The position numbers and the translations under genes were made by a program. The notes under the pieces are model-generated. The model had not been told where the DNA came from, made no database searches, and was given only the letters and a program-made list of their open reading frames with translations. DNA of 55,848 nt from Xanthobacteraceae bacterium (GTDB taxonomy: Bacteria > Pseudomonadota > Alphaproteobacteria > Rhizobiales > Xanthobacteraceae), in NCBI GenBank assembly GCA_019746135.1, contig JAIESI010000075.1:1-55848 (forward strand), written 5' to 3'. Positions 41,662 to 50,053 of this stretch are shown piece by piece (within the stretch, counting starts at the first letter, position 1; every line of letters begins with the position of its first letter).

Positions 41662-43983
41662 ATGGGTGAGTTTGCGATCGGTCAGGGCGTGCCGCGTTTC
41701 GAGGATCCGCGGCTGCTGCGGGGCGGCGGCAAGTATGTGGACGACATCACGCTGCCGGGCATGGCCTTCGGCCATGTGCTGCGCTCGCCTTACGCCCACG
41801 CCAGGATCAAGTCGATCGACACCAGGAAGGCCGAGGCTGCTACGGGTGTCCTGTGCGTGCTGACCGGCGATGACTGGATCAAGTCCGGCTGGGGCGATCT
41901 TCCGGTGCCGGTCACCCACAAGCGCCGCGACGGCTCGCCGAACTACAAGCCGCGCTATCCCGCGCTCGTGAAGGACCGGGTGCGCTTCGTCGGCGACTAC
42001 GTCGCCTTCGTCGTGGCCGAGACCAAGGCGCAGGCCATGGACGCCTGCGAGCTGATCGAGGTGGACTACGAGACGCTGCCGGCCGCGCTCGGCACCGCGG
42101 AAGCGGCGCAGTCCGGCGCGCCGCTGGTGTGGGAGGACTGCAAGGACAACGTCTGCTTCACGGCGATCCACGGCGACAAGGCCAAGACCGAAGACGCGTT
42201 CAAGAAGGCCGCGCACATCGTCAGGCAGCACCTGATCATCAACCGCATCACCACGGCGTCGATGGAGCCGCGCGGCTCGCTCGCCGATTACAACGCCACG
42301 ACCGACAGCTACACGCTGTACACCACCCTGCAGCGGGCGCATCCGTACCGCGCCGAGCTCGCCAAGCTGGTGATGAAGATCCCCGAGAACCGGATCCGCG
42401 TGATCGCGCCGGACATCGGCGGCAGCTTCGGCATGAAATCGGCCGTCTACAACGAGGTGCCGCTCTGCCTGCTGGCATCGAAGCTGATCCGCCGCCCGGT
42501 GAAATGGATGAGCACGCGCTCGGAGGCGTTCCTGTCCGACGCGATGGCGCGCGACAACGTCACTGACGCGGAACTTGCGCTCGACAAGGACGGCACCTTC
42601 CTCGGCTTCCGCGTTACGTCGTTCGTCAACGCCGGCGCGTACCTGCAATCCGGCTTCCAGGCCTACACCGGCAATCTCGGCACGCTGGCCGGCGTCTACC
42701 GGACACCGGCGATGTACGTGGAGTCGACCGCGGTGTTCACCCACACCCAGCCGTGCCGGCCCTATCGCGGCAACGGCCGCCCCGAAGCGGCCTACGTGAT
42801 CGAGCGCATGGTCGACGTGGCGGCGGCCGAGCTGAACATGGACCCGGCGGAGCTGCGCCGGAAGAACTACATCCCGCCCGAGGCGATGCCGTTCAAGACC
42901 AGCCTGACCTTCACCTACGACTCCGGCGAGTTCGAGAAGGGCATGGACCTCGCGCTCAAGATGGCCGACTGGAACGGCTTCGCCAAGCGCAAGGCCGAGT
43001 CGAAGCGGAACGGCAAGCTGCGCGGCCTCGGCATGTCGAACACCATCGAACGCGCGGCTGCGGCGAGCTTCGAAGGCGCGGAGATCCGCTTCGACCGCGG
43101 CGGCACGGTGCAGATCTTCTCCGGCTCGATCAACCAGGGCCAGGGCCACGAGACGACGTTCAAGCAGGTGGTCGCCGACAAGCTCGGCGTCCATCCCGAC
43201 GACATCGAGTACATCCAGGGCGACACCGACAAGGTGTTCTTCGGCGAAGGCACCGGCGGCTCGCGCTCGGCCACCATGTCGGGCTCGGCGTTCTACCTGG
43301 CCGGCGAAAAGGTGGTCGCCAAGGCCAAGGCGATCGCCGCGCACAACCTCAAGGTCGACGTCGCCGACATCAAATTCGAGGAAGGCATCTTCTCCAGCAC
43401 CAAGTCGAACCAGACCATGACCATGAAGGACGTGGCGGTGGACAGCTTCAACCCGGCCAAGCTGCCGAAGGACATGGAGGCCGGCCTCTACGCCACCGCG
43501 GTCTACCAGGCCGACGTGGAGAACTTCCCGAACGGCGTGCACATCTGCGAGGTCGAGATCGACCCGGAGACCGGCACCACCGAGGTCGTGCGCTACAACG
43601 TGGTCGACGACGTCGGCACGGTGATGAACCCGTTGCTGCTGAAGGGCCAGATCGTCGGCGGCGTGGCGATGGGCGTAGGCCAGATCCTGAAGGAGAACAT
43701 CAACTTCGACAGCGAGGGCCAGCTGACCACCGGCTCGTTCATGGACTATGCCATGCCGCGCGCGGAGGACTTCTGCCCCATCGAGGTGAAGGCCAATCCG
43801 GTGCCGACCAAGACCAATCCGATCGGCGCGAAGGGCGCAGGCGAAGCCGGCTGCGTCGGCGCCATGCCGGCGGTCGCCAACGCGCTGGTCAATGCACTGG
43901 CGGAATTCGGCGTCAAGCAAATCGCGATGCCGGCGACGCCGGAGGTGGTGTGGCGCGCGATCGGAAATGGCAAGGCCGGATAG
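41662..43983 (+). CDS. Xanthine dehydrogenase-family molybdopterin-binding subunit
   Basis: A 773-residue large subunit of a molybdenum hydroxylase. The N-terminal a/b hammerhead (GQGVPRFEDPRLLRGGGKYVDDITLPGMAFGHVLRSPYAHARI) is followed by the molybdopterin domain with PDIGGSFGMKSAVYNE, QPCRPYRGNGRPEA, GQGHETTFKQVVADKLG and the catalytic glutamate in GAKGAGEAGC (about residue 728). The CO-dehydrogenase active-site loop with CSFR is absent, so an aldehyde or aromatic hydroxylase is more likely. The medium FAD and small iron-sulfur subunits are missing from this operon. ATG 41662 has GAGGG about six bases upstream. The next gene, a class II aldolase, starts 6 bp after its stop. Confidence 0.93.
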   Translation: MGEFAIGQGVPRFEDPRLLRGGGKYVDDITLPGMAFGHVLRSPYAHARIKSIDTRKAEAATGVLCVLTGDDWIKSGWGDLPVPVTHKRRDGSPNYKPRYPALVKDRVRFVGDYVAFVVAETKAQAMDACELIEVDYETLPAALGTAEAAQSGAPLVWEDCKDNVCFTAIHGDKAKTEDAFKKAAHIVRQHLIINRITTASMEPRGSLADYNATTDSYTLYTTLQRAHPYRAELAKLVMKIPENRIRVIAPDIGGSFGMKSAVYNEVPLCLLASKLIRRPVKWMSTRSEAFLSDAMARDNVTDAELALDKDGTFLGFRVTSFVNAGAYLQSGFQAYTGNLGTLAGVYRTPAMYVESTAVFTHTQPCRPYRGNGRPEAAYVIERMVDVAAAELNMDPAELRRKNYIPPEAMPFKTSLTFTYDSGEFEKGMDLALKMADWNGFAKRKAESKRNGKLRGLGMSNTIERAAAASFEGAEIRFDRGGTVQIFSGSINQGQGHETTFKQVVADKLGVHPDDIEYIQGDTDKVFFGEGTGGSRSATMSGSAFYLAGEKVVAKAKAIAAHNLKVDVADIKFEEGIFSSTKSNQTMTMKDVAVDSFNPAKLPKDMEAGLYATAVYQADVENFPNGVHICEVEIDPETGTTEVVRYNVVDDVGTVMNPLLLKGQIVGGVAMGVGQILKENINFDSEGQLTTGSFMDYAMPRAEDFCPIEVKANPVPTKTNPIGAKGAGEAGCVGAMPAVANALVNALAEFGVKQIAMPATPEVVWRAIGNGKAG

Positions 43984-43989
43984 CCGCCC

Positions 43990-44709
43990 ATGACGCAGGC
44001 AACTCACGCCGAGATCAGGGAAAAGATGATCTGGGCCGGCAGAGTGCTGGTGAACGAAGGCCAGGACGATTTCACGCGCGGCCACATCTCGTTCCGGCTG
44101 CCGGACAATCCGTCGCTGTTTTTCATGAAGCCGCACAGCCACGGCCTCGACGAGATCACCCACGACAACATCCTGACCATCGACCTCGACGGCAAGGTCG
44201 TGGCCGGCACGTCGCGCCGTCACAGCGAGGTCTATATCCACTCGGAGATCTTCAAGGCGCGGCCGGACGTGCACTGCGTGCTGCACACGCATCCGACCTA
44301 CTCCATCGCGTGGTCGGGCACCGGGCGGCCGCTCCGGCCGCTGAGCCAGCCCGCCGCGCTGTTCTACGACGCGGTCGGCCTCTACGCCGATACCATCAAC
44401 CTGATCCGCTCGGCGGAGATGGGCGCGGGCGTCGCCAAGGCGCTCGGGCCGCACAGTGTCGTGATGCTGAAGAATCACGGTATCGTCACCGCCGGGCCGA
44501 CCGTCGACGAGGTGGTGATCCGCACCATCATGTTCGAGAACGCGGCGCAGATTCAGATGATCATGGAGGCGGCGGGCACCATCGCGCCCGAATTTCCGGC
44601 GAAAGATATCGAGCAGCTCAAGCACGACATCAGCCGGCCGGACCAGTTCGCGGTAAACTTCGACTATCTGGTGCGCCGCGCGAAGCGGCGGGAGAAACAG
44701 CCGTCATGA
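43990..44709 (+). CDS. Class II aldolase/adducin family protein
   Basis: A 239-residue zinc-dependent aldolase-fold protein. The metal site is present: His99 and His101 in VLHTHP, His163 in LKNHG, and the catalytic glutamate Glu80 in RRHSEVYIH. Members cleave sugar phosphates (fuculose-, ribulose- and methylthioribulose-type) or decarboxylate hydroxyaryl acids. The absence of a phosphate-binding Gly/Ser pattern that I can identify leaves the substrate open. It is translationally coupled to the following muramidase-like gene (ATGA overlap). Confidence 0.9.
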   Translation: MTQATHAEIREKMIWAGRVLVNEGQDDFTRGHISFRLPDNPSLFFMKPHSHGLDEITHDNILTIDLDGKVVAGTSRRHSEVYIHSEIFKARPDVHCVLHTHPTYSIAWSGTGRPLRPLSQPAALFYDAVGLYADTINLIRSAEMGAGVAKALGPHSVVMLKNHGIVTAGPTVDEVVIRTIMFENAAQIQMIMEAAGTIAPEFPAKDIEQLKHDISRPDQFAVNFDYLVRRAKRREKQPS

Positions 44710-45932
44710 GGTTGCTCAGTCTCCGATCGTTGGCCTGGCTGCTCGCCGCGGGCGTCATCGCCACGGGCGTGCTTGCGGTCGAACCCGCGGACGCCGCCAA
44801 GCGCCCGGCGAAATCGGCCAAGGCCGACAAGAAGGCGGCCAAGGCCGCGAAGTCCGAGAGCGGGCACCGCACCTACGCGCAGTACGAGAAGGACGCGACC
44901 GCGTACTGGCAGTCGGTGGTCGACATGCGGCGGATGCGGATCGCCAAGCGCAACCGCGGCGAGGCGATCGAGCTCTCCGACTACGTCCTGACCCAGCCAC
45001 CGCACTGGCCCGGCGCGCTGCCGCGCCGCCCGCTGCCGCCGGCGACGCCCGGCGTGCCCAGGCTGCCGCTGGTGGTGCACATGCTGACGATGGCCGCCGA
45101 GCAGCACAGCTTCGTGCCGCAGCGGGCGAGCGACCTCGAATTCAAGCGCGCCTATGCGATCGCCGCGACCGCGGCCGGCATCACGGCGCATCAGGCGGTC
45201 CGAACCTATGCGTTCGAGACCGGCGGTAACGGCACCTACGACGTACAAGCGGGGCTGACGCATCCGAGCAAAAAGGCGCGCGCGATCTCGTCGGCGATCG
45301 GCTACAACCAGCTGCTGACCGCCAACAGCGTCGGGCTCATGGCCGCGCACGGCGATCGCTTCCTGGAGAAGCTGCAGGCCAAGGCGGAGACGCTGACCGG
45401 CGCGGAACGCGCCGCGATGGACAAGAAGATCGCGGCAACCAAAAAGATGATCGCGTTCTGCCGCTCGGTGCCCTACCAGTGGAGCGAGCACGAGAAGCTC
45501 GTACAGACCAAGCGCGCGGGTGTCGGCATCCACGCGGCGCTGTTCGACATCGATCTTGGCCCGCTGATGCAAAGCCAGAAGCTCGCCGACTCCATGGCCT
45601 TCGCCAAGAGCAAGGGCCACGCGCGGCCGCTGACCGGTGCCGAGCTCGAGATGATGAACTTCACCGGCGACGGCAACGGCATCGACCTCGTGACGATGTC
45701 CGACGAGATGCGGCAGCAGGTGCCGACCGCAAACTTCTTCCAGCGGGCCGGCTACGAGCGCAATCCGATCGCGCGGCGCACCGGCGTGGTGTCGGCGCTC
45801 TACGCCTCGATGAACGGGAAGATGGACCGCGCCTCGCAATTGCCGGGGGCGGTGGAGCTCGCAGGCGCGTTCGCCGAGGCGGCGGACGGCGTGGTCACCG
45901 CGTCCGCCGGCAGCAAGCCCGCCGAGCCGTAG
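44706..45932 (+). CDS. Secreted muramidase-like protein, unnamed family, copy 1
   Basis: A 408-residue exported protein. The signal peptide covers residues 1-30 (MRLLSLRSLAWLLAAGVIATGVLA...ADA). A Lys/Ala-rich linker spans 31-52, a helical region with YWQSVVDMRRMRIAKRNRGE lies at 67-87, and a Pro-rich stretch at 97-120. The core domain holds AVRTYAFETGGNG (164-176), SAIGYNQLLTANSV (195-208) and HGDRF (215-219). The order Glu171 in ETGGNG followed by GYNQLL resembles the catalytic Glu and GYMQL segments of lytic transglycosylases. The C-terminal half has MNFTGDGNGIDLVTM and YERNPIARRTG. A near-full-length paralogue is at 54386-55543. ATG 44706 overlaps the aldolase stop. Function is inferred, not established. 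Confidence 0.8.
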   Translation: MRLLSLRSLAWLLAAGVIATGVLAVEPADAAKRPAKSAKADKKAAKAAKSESGHRTYAQYEKDATAYWQSVVDMRRMRIAKRNRGEAIELSDYVLTQPPHWPGALPRRPLPPATPGVPRLPLVVHMLTMAAEQHSFVPQRASDLEFKRAYAIAATAAGITAHQAVRTYAFETGGNGTYDVQAGLTHPSKKARAISSAIGYNQLLTANSVGLMAAHGDRFLEKLQAKAETLTGAERAAMDKKIAATKKMIAFCRSVPYQWSEHEKLVQTKRAGVGIHAALFDIDLGPLMQSQKLADSMAFAKSKGHARPLTGAELEMMNFTGDGNGIDLVTMSDEMRQQVPTANFFQRAGYERNPIARRTGVVSALYASMNGKMDRASQLPGAVELAGAFAEAADGVVTASAGSKPAEP

Positions 45933-46117
45933 CGCCACACGCCGATCGGAAAAATTCTGCGGGCTGCGGATATGTCGTCTCCGGCCTGCTCACGGGTCGC
46001 ATTGCCCGTAAAGCGGTGTCCGGGGCGTCCGGCCGGCGAGCCGAACCCGCGAGCGCCGTCCCTCCTTCTGCCAGCGGCGCCACCCGCGCGGAATATATGC
46101 CTGTCAGCCCGCCGGCG

Positions 46118-47416
46118 TCAGCCCTTGTAGCCAAACAGCCACGGCAACCCGAGCGTCATCGCCGGGAACAGGATCAGCAGCAGAAGCACGATCGCGAGCG
46201 GCACGCAGAACTGCCAGATCTCACGGTTGATCTCGCGCATCGGCACGCCGGTCAACGCTGAAAGCACGAACAGGATCAGGCCGTAGGGCGGCGTGACCTG
46301 GGCGATCATGAGGTTGAGAATGACCACCACGCCGAAGTGCACCAGATCGATGCCGAGGCTCTTGGCCGCCGGCAGCAGCACGGGCACGAACACCAGCAGC
46401 ATCACCGCGCCATCGAGCACGGTGCCGAGGAGAAGAAACAGCACGTTGACGGCAAGCTGGAATCCGAGCGGCGAGAGCTCGAGCCCGGCGATCCAGCCGG
46501 CGAGCCCCTGGGCGACGCCCTCCCGCTCCAGCGCGAAATTGACGATGAAGGACGAGACGATCAGCATCATCACCACGGTCGATTGCCGCGCCGAGAGCGC
46601 GAACACCGCGTAAAGCGCCTTCGGCCCGAGGTTGCGGTAGATGCAGGCGCCGATGACGATCGCCCAGAAGGCGGCGACGGCCGCGGCCTCGGTCGGCGTG
46701 AAAATCCCGCCCCAGATGCCGCCGAGCAGCACCACCGGAAGCGTGAACGGGATGACGGCCCGCCCGAACACGCGCGGCCATTCAGACAGCGGCGTCGCCT
46801 TGCCGAACGGCAGGCCGCGGCGCCGGCCGACCCACGCCACCATCAGCATCAGGCTCACCGCAAGCAGCAGGCCCGGGACCACGCCGGCGAGAAACAGCGC
46901 GCCAACCGACGCGCCGCTCAAGATCGCGTAGATCACCATCGGGATCGACGGCGGGATGATCGGGCCGAGGCACGACGACGCCGCGGTGATCGCGACCGCA
47001 AGCCCGCCGGGATAGTTGCCGACCTTGCGCATCATCTGGATCGCCACCATGCCGGCGCCCGCGGCATCGCTCACGGCGCTGCCGGACATGCTGGAAATGA
47101 CGACGTTCATCAGCACCGTGACGTGACCGAGGCCGGCGCGCAGCCGCCCGATCGCCGCATCCGCCGCGGCCCAGATCCGCTCCGAGATGGTCGCCGCGTT
47201 CATCGCATTGCCGGCCAGGATGAACATCGGGATCGCCAGCAGCACATTGAGCTGGAAGCTCGAATTGAGCGTCTGATCGACGATCAGGCCGATGTCCTGC
47301 CGGCTGGCCCAGAGATAGACCAGCCCGCAACTGAACATCATCAGCGCGATGGAAAAGCGCAGCATCGCGAACACGACGAACGCCGCGCACATCAGGAGGA
47401 TCGGATCGGCCGGCAT
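46118..47416 (-). CDS. TRAP large permease (DctM family), system 3
   Basis: A 432-residue membrane protein with 12 or so segments. It shows LAIPMFILAGNAMNAATISERI, NVVISSMSGSAVSDAAGAG, SSCLGPIIPPSIPMVIYAILSGASVG, FTPTEAAAVAAFWA and VTPPYGLILF, all standard for DctM. ATG 47416 is chosen because 5' codons read back through the small permease. It is the last gene of the fumarylacetoacetate-hydrolase-like/receptor/small/large operon. Confidence 0.95.
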   Translation of the reverse strand: MPADPILLMCAAFVVFAMLRFSIALMMFSCGLVYLWASRQDIGLIVDQTLNSSFQLNVLLAIPMFILAGNAMNAATISERIWAAADAAIGRLRAGLGHVTVLMNVVISSMSGSAVSDAAGAGMVAIQMMRKVGNYPGGLAVAITAASSCLGPIIPPSIPMVIYAILSGASVGALFLAGVVPGLLLAVSLMLMVAWVGRRRGLPFGKATPLSEWPRVFGRAVIPFTLPVVLLGGIWGGIFTPTEAAAVAAFWAIVIGACIYRNLGPKALYAVFALSARQSTVVMMLIVSSFIVNFALEREGVAQGLAGWIAGLELSPLGFQLAVNVLFLLLGTVLDGAVMLLVFVPVLLPAAKSLGIDLVHFGVVVILNLMIAQVTPPYGLILFVLSALTGVPMREINREIWQFCVPLAIVLLLLILFPAMTLGLPWLFGYKG

Positions 47417-47423
47417 CGCGGCG

Positions 47424-47966
47424 TCAGCCCAGCACGCTGGCGCGCTCGTCAGCGCGCGCAATCGCCACCTCATCACGCCAATCCGGCCGGGCCAGCCGAA
47501 CAAGCTTGATCAAAGCGCGCACAATGACCGCCGCCCAGAACACCACGAAGCAGAGGTAGACGAAATCGAGCCGCCACTGCAGCGCCGTGGTGCGCTCGCG
47601 CCAGAGAAAGCGAACGTAGTCGAAAATCGTCGGCAGCGCGGCAAGAAACATCGCCGCGATCAGCAGCGCGGCGGTGGCCTGGATCGCCCGGCGCCAGCGC
47701 TCGCCGACCAGATCGTAGATGCCGTCGAAGGTGACCTGCTCGCGCTCGGTGATGACCAGCGCTTCGGTGAGGAACACCACCCAGAGAAACAGGATCATGA
47801 TCAGTTCGTCCGACCAGACGAGCGGACGGTTCAGCGCATAGCGGGCGAAGACGCCGGCGAGAAACAGCAGGAACATCGCGGCAAAGGCCGCGACGGACGC
47901 GGCCTCTGCGGTTTTCGCGAGAATGCGGAGCGCACGGGCCATCGCTTGCCCGGCCCGGCCCGTCAT
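47424..47966 (-). CDS. TRAP small permease (DctQ family), system 3
   Basis: A 180-residue protein with four membrane segments and the DctQ motif FARYALNRPLVWSDELIMILFLWVVFLTEALVITEREQVTFDGIYDLV. ATG 47966 overlaps the receptor stop by 4 nt (ATGA). The large permease begins 7 bp after its stop. Confidence 0.92.
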   Translation of the reverse strand: MTGRAGQAMARALRILAKTAEAASVAAFAAMFLLFLAGVFARYALNRPLVWSDELIMILFLWVVFLTEALVITEREQVTFDGIYDLVGERWRRAIQATAALLIAAMFLAALPTIFDYVRFLWRERTTALQWRLDFVYLCFVVFWAAVIVRALIKLVRLARPDWRDEVAIARADERASVLG

Positions 47967-48955
47967 CTTGTCGCCGCGGTCTGCGCCAGCAAGTCCTTGT
48001 TCCAGGGCTTGGCCAGATCGGACGCCGCATAGACCTTGTCGGCGTTGTCGTGGAACGGCTTCATGTCGACCGGGGTGATGGTGAGCCCCTGCGTCTTCAA
48101 CCGGTCCACCACCTGCTTCTCATCGGCCAGCCGCTGCCCGGTGTTCTGCGCCGTCGCCGCATTGGCCGCATCGTGCACGGCCTTCTTCTGACCGGCGGAG
48201 AGCGCGTCCCAGGTTTCCTTGCGCAGCGCATAGAACACCGGCTGCACCAGATGCGCGGTCAGCACCACCTGCTCGGTCACCTCGTAATACTTCGCGGCGT
48301 TCATGATGGTGAGCGGGTTCTCCTGGCCGTCGATCGAGCCGGTCTTGAGCGACAGATAGACCTCCGGCATCGCCATCGGCGTCGGCGTGACGCCGAGCGA
48401 CTCGCCGAGCAGCAGCCATTCGGGTCCCGCAGCCATGCGGAGCTTGACGCCTTTCAGGTCGGCCAGCGTCTTCACGTCACGCCGGGTCCGCAGATTGAGC
48501 TGGCGCGTGCCGAGATAGGTCGGCGCGAGGATGACGATGCCCATCTTCTCGGCGACTTCCTTTTTGTATCGCTCGCCGATCGGACCGTTCATCACCCTGG
48601 TGACATGGTCCCAGTCGCGGAACAGGAAGGCGCGGTTGAAGAAGCCCCATTCGGCGATCTGCTGGGCGACCTCGAAGGTCGTCATCGTGCTCATTTCCAG
48701 ATTGCCGCGCTGGATCGCCGCGACCTCAGTGCCCTGCCGGAACAGGCTCGATCCCGGATGCACCCTGACTTCAAACTGATTGGGCGCGGCCTTGTCGACC
48801 TCGTCCTTGAAACGCTCGAGCGACTTGGAAAGGAAGTCCGGCGGCGGGGCCGCGGTCGAGAAGCGGAGCAGAACCTTGTTCTGCGCCTGCGCAGGGATGG
48901 CCGCGGCGACAAGCGCCGCGAGTGCAAGTCCGTAGAGGCGAACGCTCGCGCTCAT
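47963..48955 (-). CDS. TRAP substrate-binding protein, DctP/SiaP type
   Basis: A 330-residue receptor with a Sec signal (MSASVRLYGLALAALVAAAIPAQAQ). It belongs to the classical DctP type rather than the TakP type of the other systems: HPGSSLFRQGTEVAAIQRGNLEMS, LGTRQLNLRTRRDVKTLADLKGVKLRMAAGPEWLLLGESLGVTPTPMAMPEVYLSLKTGSIDGQENPLT. The arginine in KLRM is the family's carboxylate-clamping residue. ATG 48955 has GGAG about nine bases upstream. A sugar acid or related carboxylate is the likely ligand, given the fumarylacetoacetate-hydrolase-like enzyme next to it. Confidence 0.93.
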   Translation of the reverse strand: MSASVRLYGLALAALVAAAIPAQAQNKVLLRFSTAAPPPDFLSKSLERFKDEVDKAAPNQFEVRVHPGSSLFRQGTEVAAIQRGNLEMSTMTTFEVAQQIAEWGFFNRAFLFRDWDHVTRVMNGPIGERYKKEVAEKMGIVILAPTYLGTRQLNLRTRRDVKTLADLKGVKLRMAAGPEWLLLGESLGVTPTPMAMPEVYLSLKTGSIDGQENPLTIMNAAKYYEVTEQVVLTAHLVQPVFYALRKETWDALSAGQKKAVHDAANAATAQNTGQRLADEKQVVDRLKTQGLTITPVDMKPFHDNADKVYAASDLAKPWNKDLLAQTAATR

Positions 48956-48978
48956 AGCTGTCTCCAGTCCTACGTTTT

Positions 48979-49031
48979 GCGCATGTCCTTTTCGGAAAAA
49001 CCGGTGCCATTTTTCCGGGACATGCGCACTA
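48979..49031. repeat. Intergenic palindrome, family A copy 2
   Basis: TGCGCATGTCC (48979-48989) pairs with GGACATGCGCA (49018-49028) and, inside, GGAAAAA with TTTTTCC. The element ends directly at the TAG stop (49031-49029) of the gene on the minus strand. It is the simplest copy of the family seen at 11833 and 52297. It separates the hydrolase gene from the receptor gene within one operon. Confidence 0.85.
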
Positions 49032-49928
49032 GAGAGGCGGCTTGATCTCCACGCTGAGCCGGCCGATGCCGGCAATCTCCGCATCGATCCTGTCGCCGGG
49101 AGCAAGAAACGTCCCCTTCGGCACGCCGACACCGGCCGGCGTGCCGGTGAGCACCACGTCGCCGGGATCGAGCGTCATCAATTCGGAGGCCCGCGCGATC
49201 TGCTCGGCGACCGAGTAGATCATCTGCCGCGTGCTGCTGTCCTGCTTCACGACGCCGTTGACCGAAAGCTTGAGCGGCACGTTCTGCGGATCGGGCAACG
49301 CCGCGGCCGGCACGATCCACGGCCCCATCGGACAGGACGTGTCGGTGGCTTTTCCCGCCACCCAGTCGAACTTGTAGAACTGATCGGGCGCCTGGTTGAA
49401 GTCGCGCGTCGACATGTCGATCGCGATGGTGTAGCCCGCGACGTGATCGAGCGCCCGCTCAAGGGGCACATAGCGCGCGGTCCGGCCGATCACGGCGGCG
49501 AGCTCGATCTCCCAGTCATACTTCCTGGTGCCGCGCGGCATCACCACCGTGGCGCCGGGGCCGACCACGGCGTTGCGCGGCGGCTTGAAGAAGAAGAAAA
49601 GCCGCTGGGTTTCCTTTTTGGCGCCGGGAAAGCCCATCTCGGCCAAGTGGTCATAGTAGTTGGCGCCGGCGCACAGCACCTTGCCGGGATAGAGGAGCGG
49701 CGCGGCGAACCTCGCCGCCACCGCGTCCGAATGCGCGACACCGCTTTTGGCGGCCGACGCGGCAAGCTCGGCGAGAAGTGGTTGCGTGCGCGGCCAGTCG
49801 GCGAACATCTCGACCGTCGCCGTGGGCAGTGTTTTGCCGGCGGCCTTCGCCAGCGCGGCGATCGGATAAAGCCGCCCGTCGACCACCAGCGCCGGTGCCG
49901 CCCCATCGATTGTCGCCAACGCCCACAT
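49029..49928 (-). CDS. Fumarylacetoacetate hydrolase-family protein
   Basis: A 299-residue enzyme of the FAH/acylpyruvase group. The metal site DWEIELA gives Glu140 and Glu142, with Asp171 in IAIDMSTRDF. Other marks are KVLCAGANYYDHLAEMG, FFFFKPPRNAVVGPGATVVMP and GDVVLTGTPAGVGVPKG. Members hydrolyse or isomerise 2,4-dioxo acids and dehydrate sugar acids. ATG 49928 has GGAGGG upstream. It is first in the operon ahead of a TRAP system and divergent from a GntR/FCD regulator. This layout is typical for catabolism of a transported hydroxy or keto acid. Confidence 0.93.
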   Translation of the reverse strand: MWALATIDGAAPALVVDGRLYPIAALAKAAGKTLPTATVEMFADWPRTQPLLAELAASAAKSGVAHSDAVAARFAAPLLYPGKVLCAGANYYDHLAEMGFPGAKKETQRLFFFFKPPRNAVVGPGATVVMPRGTRKYDWEIELAAVIGRTARYVPLERALDHVAGYTIAIDMSTRDFNQAPDQFYKFDWVAGKATDTSCPMGPWIVPAAALPDPQNVPLKLSVNGVVKQDSSTRQMIYSVAEQIARASELMTLDPGDVVLTGTPAGVGVPKGTFLAPGDRIDAEIAGIGRLSVEIKPPL

Positions 49929-49978
49929 GCTGCCCGGCCCTCCACGCGAACCCGATCCTTCGATGAAACAGGGCGCAA

Positions 49979-50022
49979 GTCAATAATTTTGGAAAAAATT
50001 CTGTTTTTGGAAAATTATTGAC
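49979..50022. promoter_or_regulatory. Perfect palindromic operator in the divergent gntR/TRAP promoter
   Basis: GTCAATAATTTT (49979-49990) and AAAATTATTGAC (50011-50022) are exact 12-bp inverted arms, in an AT-rich island. The 20-nt centre holds two TTTTGGAAAA-like direct motifs. Both arms end in an outward-pointing TTGAC, which can serve as -35 boxes: on the minus strand TTGACT (49983-49978) is followed 17 bases later by AAGGAT. This is the natural site for the GntR regulator to repress both its own gene and the hydrolase/TRAP operon. Confidence 0.7.
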
Positions 50023-50053
50023 CGACCGCGGTTGCTGCGGCTTCAATGCGCCG

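Noticed and set aside
41662..43983. Assignment as carbon monoxide dehydrogenase large subunit CoxL
   Set aside because: The CSFR-containing active-site loop is absent and no coxM or coxS is adjacent.
41539..44625. A 1028-codon minus-strand open frame across the molybdenum hydroxylase and aldolase
   Set aside because: It is antisense to two well-supported genes, rich in His/Arg/Asp and has no recognisable motif or ribosome site.
42753..44705. A 5' extension of the muramidase-like gene giving a 1059-residue protein
   Set aside because: The extension lies in a different frame of the molybdenum hydroxylase and aldolase genes and is low-complexity. ATG 44706 gives a proper signal peptide.
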